Positions 26,759 through 34,391 of a DNA stretch of 38,812 nt are shown here, one piece after another. Location: the IMG/VR virus record IMGVR_UViG_3300042890_002687, positions 1-38,812 of that record. One strand, written 5' to 3'. Position numbers and translations under genes: made by a program. This stretch comes from a virus. Each line of letters begins with the position of its first letter. Positions within the stretch are counted from its first letter, which is position 1. The notes below the pieces were generated by a model, which saw only the letters and a program-made list of their open reading frames with translations, was not told the origin of the DNA and ran no database searches.

Positions 26759-27721
26759 ATGACTATCGTTAAATCGCCATTTAGAATATCATTATTTGGA
26801 GGATCTACCGATTATAAAGGATTTTATGAAAAATACGGGTCATTTATAATAGGTACAACTATTAATAAATATTGTTATCTTTCTATGAGGTATCGACCAT
26901 CAATACTCTCAAAACAATATTTATGCACATATTCAAAGTATGAATTAGTGGATACTATAGAACAAATACAAAATCCACTAATTAGAGCAACATTAAAATA
27001 CTATAATGTAGATAAACCGATTGAATTTTTTTCATATTCAGACATTCCAGCAAGAACCGGACTAGGTGGTTCATCAACATATTGTGTAGGAATGTCATAT
27101 TTAATCCACAAACTCCAAAACAAACAAATAAATAAAAAAGAGATAATCAAATCTGCGATTAAAATAGAAAGAGAAATTCTCAATGAAAGTGGTGGCATTC
27201 AAGATCAAATTTGGCCTTTTGCAAAAGGTTTAAACTCCATAGAAATTGATAAAAACGGAGAATTTAGTATAAAACCATTACCATTAACAGAAGAATTTTT
27301 AGTAGAATTACAGAAATCATTTACACTAATATATACTGACGAACAACGAAATACAGATCAAATTGCTAAATCTCATGAAAATGATATAAACAATAAATTG
27401 AATATATTAGAATTAGCAAAAGAATCATACTCCGCATTCTTAAAAGAAGATATAAAATCAATAGGATGTTTGTTGTATCAAAGTTGGATCAATAAAGAAA
27501 AAATATCCCCATTAATTTCTAATAATAAAATAAAGCAAATAATCGATGATGTAATGTCAATGGGTGCATATGGTGCAAAATTATTAGGAAGCGGAGGATG
27601 TGGATTTGTGTTAGTTGTATCAGATCCTATTATAAAAACCAAAATACTTGAAAAATATAATGGTAATGTATTAGAATTCGATTTTGAAAAATCAGGAACA
27701 TCTGAAATTTTTTCTAGTTAA
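26759..27721 (+). CDS. GHMP-family sugar kinase (HddA-like)
   Basis: 320 aa, starting MTIVKSPFRISLFGGSTDY, the N-terminus of GHMP sugar-1-kinases. IPARTGLGGSSTYCVGM is the ATP-binding loop and AYGAKLLGSGGCGFVLVV the C-terminal GHMP motif. GGIQDQIWPFAKGLNSIEI matches the family's GxQDQ region with the catalytic Asp. HddA phosphorylates D-glycero-D-manno-heptose 7-phosphate at C1; related enzymes act on fucose or galactose. Together with the nucleotidyltransferase 3 bp downstream it could activate a sugar. No heptose isomerase (GmhA) or phosphatase (GmhB) is in the window, so the substrate is open. An upstream ATG at 26726 overlaps the E1 beta gene and is less likely. Confidence 0.85.
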   Translation: MTIVKSPFRISLFGGSTDYKGFYEKYGSFIIGTTINKYCYLSMRYRPSILSKQYLCTYSKYELVDTIEQIQNPLIRATLKYYNVDKPIEFFSYSDIPARTGLGGSSTYCVGMSYLIHKLQNKQINKKEIIKSAIKIEREILNESGGIQDQIWPFAKGLNSIEIDKNGEFSIKPLPLTEEFLVELQKSFTLIYTDEQRNTDQIAKSHENDINNKLNILELAKESYSAFLKEDIKSIGCLLYQSWINKEKISPLISNNKIKQIIDDVMSMGAYGAKLLGSGGCGFVLVVSDPIIKTKILEKYNGNVLEFDFEKSGTSEIFSS

Positions 27722-27724
27722 TAT

Positions 27725-28150
27725 ATGAAAATAGGAATAGTATCTGGGTATTTTAATCCCGTCCACTATGGACATATCGAATATATCAATTCTGCAAAAG
27801 AAAACTGTGATAAATTAATTGCAGTCATCAATAGTGATTACCAACGTGAATTAAAAGGAACAAAAGAATTCATGGACGAAAATCATAGATCTAAAATTAT
27901 ATTTAATTTGAAATCAGTTGATGATGTATTTATTTCTGTTGACAAAGACAAAACTCAATGTCAGACTCTTAGATACTTAAAAAATAAATATAAAGAAGAT
28001 CACTTGATATTTTTTAACAGTGGCGACAGAAAAGGTTCAAATTTAGTTACTGCAGAATCAGATGTATGTAAAGAAATTGGAATAGAAGAATCAATTCTTG
28101 AACTACCAAAAATATACTCATCAAGTGAACTATTGAAAAGTTATGAATAA
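27725..28150 (+). CDS. Small HxGH nucleotidyltransferase (cytidylyltransferase-like)
   Basis: 141 aa. NPVHYGHIEYI holds the HxGH motif (His14, His17) and IYSSSELL near the end is the ISSS/T-like phosphate site. The size fits glycerol-3-phosphate cytidylyltransferase (TagD) or the adenylyltransferase half of HldE, which transfer NMP to a sugar or polyol phosphate. It follows the HddA-like kinase by 3 bp and overlaps the ColD-like gene by 8 bp, so it probably loads the kinase product onto a nucleotide. Which nucleotide is used cannot be told. Confidence 0.85.
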   Translation: MKIGIVSGYFNPVHYGHIEYINSAKENCDKLIAVINSDYQRELKGTKEFMDENHRSKIIFNLKSVDDVFISVDKDKTQCQTLRYLKNKYKEDHLIFFNSGDRKGSNLVTAESDVCKEIGIEESILELPKIYSSSELLKSYE

Positions 28151-29318
28151 TTTTTACCTACCATTAATGGAAGACAATATTGACAGAGAAGATGTCAATA
28201 CACTAATAAACTTTCTAAATCAAACACCAATTCCAAAACTAACCAATGGACCAAAAGTAGTTGAATTTGAAAATGCGTGGGGTCAATGGTTGGGTACTAA
28301 GTATAATTTGATGGTTAATAGTGGTGCTAGTGCAAATGAATTGACAATACTTGCATTAAATGAACTGTACGAAGACGGAGAAGTGATTTTACCACCCCTA
28401 ACATGGATATCAGATGTTTCGTCAGTAATATTTAGCGAATTTACACCCGTATTTTGTGATATCAATCTAAAAAATCTATCTTTTGATTTGGAAAAACTTA
28501 AGAAACTAATTACACCAAAAACAAGAGCAATATTTTTGACCCATGTTTTGGGAATTAATGGTCTCACAGACGAACTATTGAACATTTGTAAAGAAAATAA
28601 TATTCATTTGATTGAAGATGTATGTGAGTCACATGGCACTACATTCAAAGGTAAAAAAGTAGGATCATATGGATTTGTAAGTAATTTTAGTTTTTACTTT
28701 GCACATCACATGTCCACCATTGAAGGTGGTATGATTTGTACAAATGATGAAAGATTTTATCAAATTTGTAGAGCACTAAGATCACATGGCATGATTAGAG
28801 AAATGACTAATGAATCCATGAGAAATGAAATTATTAATAAAAATCCAGATCTCAACAAAGATTTTATTTTCCTGCGTCCATCTCATAATTTTAGAAGTAC
28901 CGAACTTAATGCTGTATTAGGATTGTCTCAATTGAAAAAATTAGACAAAAATAACAAAAATAGAATAGACAATTATAACTATTTTATGAGTAAGTTGGAT
29001 TCTTCCAAGTATGTCACTGATATTGAATTGGATGGACAGTGTAATTATGCATTTACAGTAATCTTAAAAGATCCTTCTTTTGTTACTCAACTAAATGTAG
29101 AATTGAGATTAAAAGAAGCCCGTATTGAATTTAGAAGAGGAATGTCTGGTGGTGGAAATCAACTTCGTCAACCATACATCAAAAAACATTTCAATATCAA
29201 CTATGATGATTTTAAAGTAGTAGATCACGTTCATAATTTTAGCTGGTATATTGGAAACTATCCTGGACTACAAAGAGAAAAAATTGATACTCTATTAAAG
29301 GTATTAAATAATATATGA
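28143..29318 (+). CDS. ColD-like 3-dehydratase of the DegT fold (PLP Lys replaced by His)
   Basis: 391 aa, very near the length of ColD (388). Fold and order fit DegT/DnrJ/EryC1/StrS proteins: NSGASANELTILAL (cofactor phosphate loop), PPLTWISDVSS, LIEDVCESHG (Asp on the pyridine nitrogen), but at the lysine site the sequence is FYFAHHMSTIEGGM, giving His188. ColD carries a catalytic His at this site and removes C3-OH from GDP-4-keto-6-deoxymannose with PMP and glutamate, without an Fe-S cluster; no E1-type cysteine cluster is seen here either. So a dehydratase rather than an aminotransferase is predicted. It sits between the nucleotidyltransferase and an RmlC-like gene. Confidence 0.85.
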   Translation: MNNFYLPLMEDNIDREDVNTLINFLNQTPIPKLTNGPKVVEFENAWGQWLGTKYNLMVNSGASANELTILALNELYEDGEVILPPLTWISDVSSVIFSEFTPVFCDINLKNLSFDLEKLKKLITPKTRAIFLTHVLGINGLTDELLNICKENNIHLIEDVCESHGTTFKGKKVGSYGFVSNFSFYFAHHMSTIEGGMICTNDERFYQICRALRSHGMIREMTNESMRNEIINKNPDLNKDFIFLRPSHNFRSTELNAVLGLSQLKKLDKNNKNRIDNYNYFMSKLDSSKYVTDIELDGQCNYAFTVILKDPSFVTQLNVELRLKEARIEFRRGMSGGGNQLRQPYIKKHFNINYDDFKVVDHVHNFSWYIGNYPGLQREKIDTLLKVLNNI

Positions 29319-29830
29319 ATTCTAAAATAAAAGAATGTAGTACTACTATTAATGATCTAATAGTAATTCAACCTGATTCATTTTACGATCATAGAGGTGA
29401 AAACTTTGAAACATACAATGAAGAACATTACTCTAAAATGTTCAAATCGGATCTGAAATTTGTTATTGATTCATTTTCTAACTCAACCAAAAATGTTTTA
29501 AGAGGATTTCATGGAGATACCGACAATTGGAAATTAATTGACGTATTAAAAGGAAATGTGTATTTTGTAGTCATTGATGTACGATTAAATTCATCTACAT
29601 ATAAAAATATACAGTATTTCCAGTTAAATGATAAAAATAGATATCAAGTTCTTGTTCCTGCGGGATGTGTTAATGCACATTTAGTTACATCCGACGAATG
29701 TCTATTTCATTACAAACTGACAAAAAGTTATGTATCAATAGAAAAACAAATTCACATTAAGTGGAACGATCCAGAATATAATGTATTTTGGCCAATTAAA
29801 GACCCAATTCTTTCAAAAAGAGATAAATAA
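29315..29830 (+). CDS. RmlC-like cupin (NDP-4-keto-sugar 3,5-epimerase family)
   Basis: 171 aa, a usual RmlC length. DHRGENFETYNE at the start, DSFSNSTKNVLRGFHGD (catalytic His66), KLIDVLKGNVYFVVIDVR (Lys73), VLVPAGCVNAHLV and the end WNDPEYNVFWP with ILSKRD match the family order. RmlC epimerises C3 and C5 of dTDP-4-keto-6-deoxyglucose; relatives act on other keto sugars at one centre. Here it follows a ColD-like enzyme that removes C3-OH, so C5 epimerisation alone would make chemical sense. ATGA overlap with the gene before. Confidence 0.87.
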   Translation: MNSKIKECSTTINDLIVIQPDSFYDHRGENFETYNEEHYSKMFKSDLKFVIDSFSNSTKNVLRGFHGDTDNWKLIDVLKGNVYFVVIDVRLNSSTYKNIQYFQLNDKNRYQVLVPAGCVNAHLVTSDECLFHYKLTKSYVSIEKQIHIKWNDPEYNVFWPIKDPILSKRDK

Positions 29831-29838
29831 AAAAAGTT

Positions 29839-31455
29839 ATGTCAAACGAAACATTTAATTTTAGAAAAGATAGATTTCAAAAAATAATTGATAAAGACTG
29901 TGTTGCAATTGATATAGGTGCTCACATAGGAGAATTTTCAAAACTATTTGCCAAGTGTGCAAAAAAAGTAATTGCGTTTGAACCAAATAACTTTGTATTT
30001 CAAAGTCTAGAATCAAATCTAAAAAAAGAAAACTATCTAAATGTAGACATATATAACTTAGCATGTACCAAAGAAAACAAAAAGTACATGTTCAACTATA
30101 GCGATCCTAAAATACATAAAGACGGTTCCAATGGTGGATTTTTATCAAATTTAGAAAATAAAGGATTTTGCAAACATCATTCATATGAACAAGAAGTAAA
30201 CGGTGTAAATCTTTTAGATTTTATTGAACAGAAATATAGCACTGATATTGATAATATTAAATTTATTAAAATTGATGCGGAAGGATATGACAAAGAAATA
30301 CTAAAAACCATAATTCCTTTAATCAATAAAAATAAACCTGTTCTAATGGTAGAAGCATTCAAGTTTTTAACAGAACTGGAACTTGAAGATTATTTTAATG
30401 TTATAGATTCATTAGGATATAAAATCTATGACATATCTCCATTAGACAATATTGTTGATTGTGCCGGACCATTGGATCAAGATGAATTTAAGTATTTTAC
30501 ATATAACGTATGTGACAATGGTAATTTCTTGTGTGTACATAAAGATGATATTAAAAAATATAATCTACCAGATAAAGTAAAGGGTAAAACATGCGTTGTT
30601 GTTTTCGGTAGAAACGATGGTTATAAAGAAAAAGAACGTTTTAAAATTCATATCACCAAAATGTTAGAAACATTTGATGAAGTGATTTATGTCGATTGGA
30701 ATTCTGAAAAAAGAAGTTTCTTGTATGAGATTATCGACGAAATTCCTAAAACAGGAAGATTAAAACATTTTGTAATTGAACCAAAAATTGCTAAAATTTT
30801 AGAGAATTACGATCCAAATGCACAAGCATGTTCTACAGTATTCTCATTTAATATTGGTATGCGAAGAACAGATGCGGAATATATAGTTCTATCTACTACC
30901 GATATTATTCCTCCTACAAAAGAAATTCTACAAGAATTTATTAATAAAACCAATAAAAATACAATGTATGTTCTTAGTAGACGAGATATCGAATATAAAG
31001 ACGTTATTGCTAATAAAGACAATTTAAATGATTACATTGACCATTTAAACATTACAAGTAAACCAAGATATTTTCCAGCAAGAGTTACGCCTAACGATAA
31101 CTATAGTCTGTTTAATTGTTGTGGTGACTTTCAATTTGCTACAAAAAATATCTGGTTTAAAGTTAGGGGATACGAAGAACAAATGAAATATGCGTGCTTT
31201 GTAGATACTAATGTTCAAAAGAAATCAGTATTATATGGATTTCAATTAAAAGACATATATGATGTTCCTTTATATCATATGAGCCATACTGGTATGTCTA
31301 ATGACGGAAGTTCTCCAAGCAAAAAGTTTTATAACAACGCAATGGATTGGGTAGAATATTTTGGTACTTATACAGATCACGGACATATCATGATATCAAA
31401 AAATGACGAATGTTGGGGATTTTCAGAAACAGAAATTGAATACGAAATAATATGA
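29839..31455 (+). CDS. Fusion of FkbM-type methyltransferase and GT-A-like glycosyltransferase
   Basis: 538 aa. Residues about 14-190 form an FkbM methyltransferase (CVAIDIGAHIGEFSKLFA, KVIAFEPNN, then IKFIKIDAEGYDKEIL). Residues about 248-520 form a second domain (CVVVFGRNDGYKEKERFKIH, DEVIYVDWNSEKRS, AEYIVLSTTDIIPP) with the look of a GT-A nucleotide-binding region. The junction near residue 245 is basic and short. Such a fusion could add a sugar and methylate it, or cap a chain by methylation. Overlaps the LhgO-like gene by ATGA. Confidence 0.8.
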   Translation: MSNETFNFRKDRFQKIIDKDCVAIDIGAHIGEFSKLFAKCAKKVIAFEPNNFVFQSLESNLKKENYLNVDIYNLACTKENKKYMFNYSDPKIHKDGSNGGFLSNLENKGFCKHHSYEQEVNGVNLLDFIEQKYSTDIDNIKFIKIDAEGYDKEILKTIIPLINKNKPVLMVEAFKFLTELELEDYFNVIDSLGYKIYDISPLDNIVDCAGPLDQDEFKYFTYNVCDNGNFLCVHKDDIKKYNLPDKVKGKTCVVVFGRNDGYKEKERFKIHITKMLETFDEVIYVDWNSEKRSFLYEIIDEIPKTGRLKHFVIEPKIAKILENYDPNAQACSTVFSFNIGMRRTDAEYIVLSTTDIIPPTKEILQEFINKTNKNTMYVLSRRDIEYKDVIANKDNLNDYIDHLNITSKPRYFPARVTPNDNYSLFNCCGDFQFATKNIWFKVRGYEEQMKYACFVDTNVQKKSVLYGFQLKDIYDVPLYHMSHTGMSNDGSSPSKKFYNNAMDWVEYFGTYTDHGHIMISKNDECWGFSETEIEYEII

Positions 31456-32621
31456 AAAATGTAGTTATCGTAGGTGGAGGAATTGTTGGATTAGCCGTTG
31501 CATATAAATTATCATCCAATAAAAATTTAAATATTACAGTACTAGAAAAAGAAAACGATGTAGGACAACACCAAAGTACCCATAATAGCGGAGTATTACA
31601 CTGTGGTTTGTATTATAAACCTGGATCATTAAAAGCACAATTATCTGTAAACGGTATAAAACAAATGACTGATTTCTGCATCAAACATAATATTCCACAT
31701 GAAATATGCGGAAAATTAGTAGTATCTACAAATCAAGAAGAATCTATAAAATTAAATGAATTGTTTGACCGTGGAACAAAAAATGGATTAAAAAATCTTA
31801 GAAAATTAAACAAACAACAAATGCTTGAAATTGAACCAAATGTAGGAGGAATAGAAGCTCTACACGTTCCACAAGAAGGAATTGTTGATTATAAAAAAGT
31901 AATACAAAAACTGTCAGAACTAATTACAAATAACGGACATACAATAAAATTAAACTCCAAAGTAACTAATATTACTAAAGATAAAGTATTTGTCAAAAAT
32001 GAACAATTTAATTATGACATTTTAATTAATTGTACAGGATTACATTCTGATAAGATCTCAAAATTTACTACCAAAATTAAATCTAAAATTATTCCATTTA
32101 GAGGAGAATATTATAAATTAAAATCAGAATCTAGTCATTTAGTTAATAATCTAATTTATCCAGTACCAGATCCTAAATATCCATTTTTAGGAGTACATTT
32201 TACCAGATTAATTAACGGTGGAATTGAAGCCGGACCAAATGCAGTATTGGCATTCTCAAGAGAAGGATATTCTCTATTTAATATAAATCTACTTGATATA
32301 TTCGATTATATTACATTCAAAGGACTTTGGAAATTTATTCTTAATCACAAATATATGTGTTTTAAAGAATTATACCAATCAATTAGTAAAAAACAATTTA
32401 CTAAAGCATTACAAAAATTAGTTCCAAATATTAAAGAAAGTGACTTGATCAGGGGAGATGCAGGTGTAAGAGCACAAGCAATGTCAAATACAGGAGAATT
32501 AATTCAAGATTTTGAAATAGTTATTAAAGATAATGTATGTAATGTTGTAAACTGTCCAAGTCCTGCTGCAACATCGTCTTTATCAATTGCAGATTATATT
32601 ATCAAACAAATTAAATTATGA
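31452..32621 (+). CDS. FAD-dependent oxidoreductase, L-2-hydroxyglutarate oxidase-like (LhgO)
   Basis: 389 aa, close to LhgO (about 400). VVIVGGGIVGLAVAYKL is the FAD Rossmann motif; STHNSGVLHCGLYYKPGSLK (residues 42-61) is highly characteristic of LhgO. VPQEGIVDYKKV, FLGVHFTRLINGGIEAGPNA and RGDAGVRAQA also fit. LhgO oxidises L-2-hydroxyglutarate to 2-oxoglutarate and passes electrons to quinone. In this cluster it may act on that substrate, linking to glutamate/2-oxoglutarate used by PMP or ThDP enzymes, or on another hydroxy acid. Such a gene is unexpected in a phage. Overlaps both neighbours by ATGA. Confidence 0.87.
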   Translation: MKNVVIVGGGIVGLAVAYKLSSNKNLNITVLEKENDVGQHQSTHNSGVLHCGLYYKPGSLKAQLSVNGIKQMTDFCIKHNIPHEICGKLVVSTNQEESIKLNELFDRGTKNGLKNLRKLNKQQMLEIEPNVGGIEALHVPQEGIVDYKKVIQKLSELITNNGHTIKLNSKVTNITKDKVFVKNEQFNYDILINCTGLHSDKISKFTTKIKSKIIPFRGEYYKLKSESSHLVNNLIYPVPDPKYPFLGVHFTRLINGGIEAGPNAVLAFSREGYSLFNINLLDIFDYITFKGLWKFILNHKYMCFKELYQSISKKQFTKALQKLVPNIKESDLIRGDAGVRAQAMSNTGELIQDFEIVIKDNVCNVVNCPSPAATSSLSIADYIIKQIKL

Positions 32622-32950
32622 TTGGAATTATATTTATATACACATTCATATTAATAATATGGTTCAACACCGAAGCATTTGTTGAATACATTCACTTATT
32701 AAGACTTAAATGGTTTAAAGTAAATGACTATTTAAATTCAAAAGAAACAGATTTTACACTCACATATCATTCATATCTACTACAAAAACATAATAGTTTT
32801 TTTACTAGATTGATTACATGTCCATTTTGCTTAAATTTTTGGTTGATTTTAATAGGAAAATTTATTTTTGGTTATTCATTTCTAGAAATACCTACTATTT
32901 ATGTAACATCACTAATTACATATTTTGTATTCAATAAGTTATCACCATGA
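32618..32950 (+). CDS. Small membrane protein with a CPFC motif
   Basis: 110 aa. A hydrophobic N-terminal segment (IIFIYTFILIIWF) and two later ones (FWLILIGKFIFGYSF, then TIYVTSLITYFVF) predict about three membrane spans. TCPFCLNFW lies at the start of the second span; CPxC can bind metal or act in redox. It overlaps the LhgO-like gene before and the Cys-rich gene after by 4 bp, so it is part of the same run. Not recognised beyond this. Confidence 0.68.
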   Translation: MIGIIFIYTFILIIWFNTEAFVEYIHLLRLKWFKVNDYLNSKETDFTLTYHSYLLQKHNSFFTRLITCPFCLNFWLILIGKFIFGYSFLEIPTIYVTSLITYFVFNKLSP

Positions 32951-33240
32951 GAATCTCCAATTTAAATGAATTATACAATTATATCAAAACAAAAGAACAA
33001 TTAACATCCAATGGAAGTTTAATGCAAATATGTGCTTGTGTAGATCAATTTAAAAATATATGCAGTTGTAAAGCAAAAGAAAAAGGTCAAAAATTATTTG
33101 ACTGTAATAACAAATATGTTTCTACAATAAATAACATTGACCAACAAACCATAGATTTATTGTTCTCAGTAACAGATGACAAATCAATAGAATTTTATGA
33201 TAATTCTATTCACATCAAAACTATTTCAGTATCTCCTTAA
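32947..33240 (+). CDS. Hypothetical cysteine-rich small protein
   Basis: 97 aa. Cysteines cluster at residues about 29-53 (ICACVDQF, ICSCKAKE, FDCNN), suggesting metal binding. It is preceded by an ATGA overlap with the CPFC membrane protein. Its end overlaps by 20 bp the convergent end of the dNMP kinase on the other strand. Not recognised. It is the last gene of the plus-strand block; no hairpin terminator is seen in the convergent junction. Confidence 0.6.
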   Translation: MRISNLNELYNYIKTKEQLTSNGSLMQICACVDQFKNICSCKAKEKGQKLFDCNNKYVSTINNIDQQTIDLLFSVTDDKSIEFYDNSIHIKTISVSP

Positions 33241-33871
33241 GACAATCCTCTACAATAAGATTTAAATTCGGATTGTTAATCAAATCACTGTGATTTTTAT
33301 CAGTAACTATTTGTTCCCATTCAACTTTATAATCAGCAAGAAATCTAATCTTAGGATCATTCAACGCTTCATGTTGATTAGGAGATTCTGTATAGATTTT
33401 CTTACTTTTATCATTGATTCTATAATGTCTTCCATCAGTAGCAAATCCATAAGTATATTTACTAATATGAACCAACTTGCCACCCAGTTGTTTCTTCAAC
33501 CAAAATACTTCATCATCGGTATATTCTACATAACGAATGTCGCTGATAAAATTAACATCGTTAGTATCTTTCTTTAACTCTTCATGTAATAACCCCGTCC
33601 AATATTTACCTTCAGTCTGTTTTCGTTTTACACCGCCATACCACACCAACATTTCTCTAAAAGCATTCTTATCCTCGGTCTTTTCACTAAAAGCACTTAA
33701 TCCCAACTTTTCTTGAATAAACGGTTCACAATCTTTTTTCAAGAAATATGCGAGTGCATATGTTTTAGATGTCAAATTATACTTTTCTTTCAATACTTTT
33801 TGCGCAATATCACAAAATAAATTCTTACCACTTCTAGCAAATCCAGATACTCCTATATAAATTTTATTCAT
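33221..33871 (-). CDS. 1: Deoxynucleoside monophosphate kinase (T4 gp1-like)
   Basis: 216 aa (T4 gp1 is 241). It phosphorylates dNMPs, including modified ones in T4, to feed replication. The P-loop GFARSGKN is at residues 10-17. LVWYGGVKRKQTEGKYW, NFISDIRYVEYTD and GGKLVHISKY follow the order of phage dNMP kinases. It is downstream of and overlaps gp62 by 8 bp, so dNTP supply and clamp loading are co-expressed. The C-terminus converges on the plus-strand Cys-rich gene. Confidence 0.88.
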   Translation of the reverse strand: MNKIYIGVSGFARSGKNLFCDIAQKVLKEKYNLTSKTYALAYFLKKDCEPFIQEKLGLSAFSEKTEDKNAFREMLVWYGGVKRKQTEGKYWTGLLHEELKKDTNDVNFISDIRYVEYTDDEVFWLKKQLGGKLVHISKYTYGFATDGRHYRINDKSKKIYTESPNQHEALNDPKIRFLADYKVEWEQIVTDKNHSDLINNPNLNLIVEDCLKEILK

Positions 33872-34391
33872 TTTCCATTAACCCTTCTATTTCTTTTTCC
33901 GATTTTCCATACTGTTTACATATATCAATCAGACTATTAATACCACTTTCCGTTCTGAAAAATAGTACACAATAACTATAGGCATCATCTTTGCTTACCT
34001 CAAATTTATTTGATACCAATTGAATTAAATCTTTGTTGAATTTTACTTTGTTAGGTTTAATCCACTTACAAAACCGTCTGCCACGTGGTACAAAGTCACA
34101 TAATACCTTATAAAGATGTTTCTCAGATAAGATGTCAAAATACTTGGATACAAACGCAATTTCTTCAATAATCATTTGATCCATACCAAGTCCCATCAAT
34201 AATGTATACTTATTGAACGATTTAATATCTGCAGCAGTAAGTGTATCAAAATACTTAGGATTCTTAACTTCCCTAATTTGATTGATATGATCAAATAAAG
34301 ATTTAGTCTTCGTTAAGTTCTGAGTCTCTTCGTTCGATTGATTTGAATCGTTCTTTGAGAGAGGGGTTTTTTGTTTTTTGGGTCTTCCCAT
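33864..34391 (-). CDS. 62: Clamp-loader small subunit (T4 gp62-like)
   Basis: 175 aa (T4 gp62 is 187). CDFVPRGRRFCKWIKP closely matches the VPRGKRYGKWAK motif of T4 gp62; before it, LFDHINQIR and DIKSFNKYTLLMGLGM fit the gp62 N-terminal region. gp62 joins four gp44 subunits in the clamp loader. Here it is about 29 kb from gp44. The first ATG gives a basic, low-complexity N-terminus (about 30 residues) that overlaps the membrane-protein gene by 89 bp; homologues often start near LFD, so a later non-ATG start is possible. Confidence 0.85.
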   Translation of the reverse strand: MGRPKKQKTPLSKNDSNQSNEETQNLTKTKSLFDHINQIREVKNPKYFDTLTAADIKSFNKYTLLMGLGMDQMIIEEIAFVSKYFDILSEKHLYKVLCDFVPRGRRFCKWIKPNKVKFNKDLIQLVSNKFEVSKDDAYSYCVLFFRTESGINSLIDICKQYGKSEKEIEGLMENE

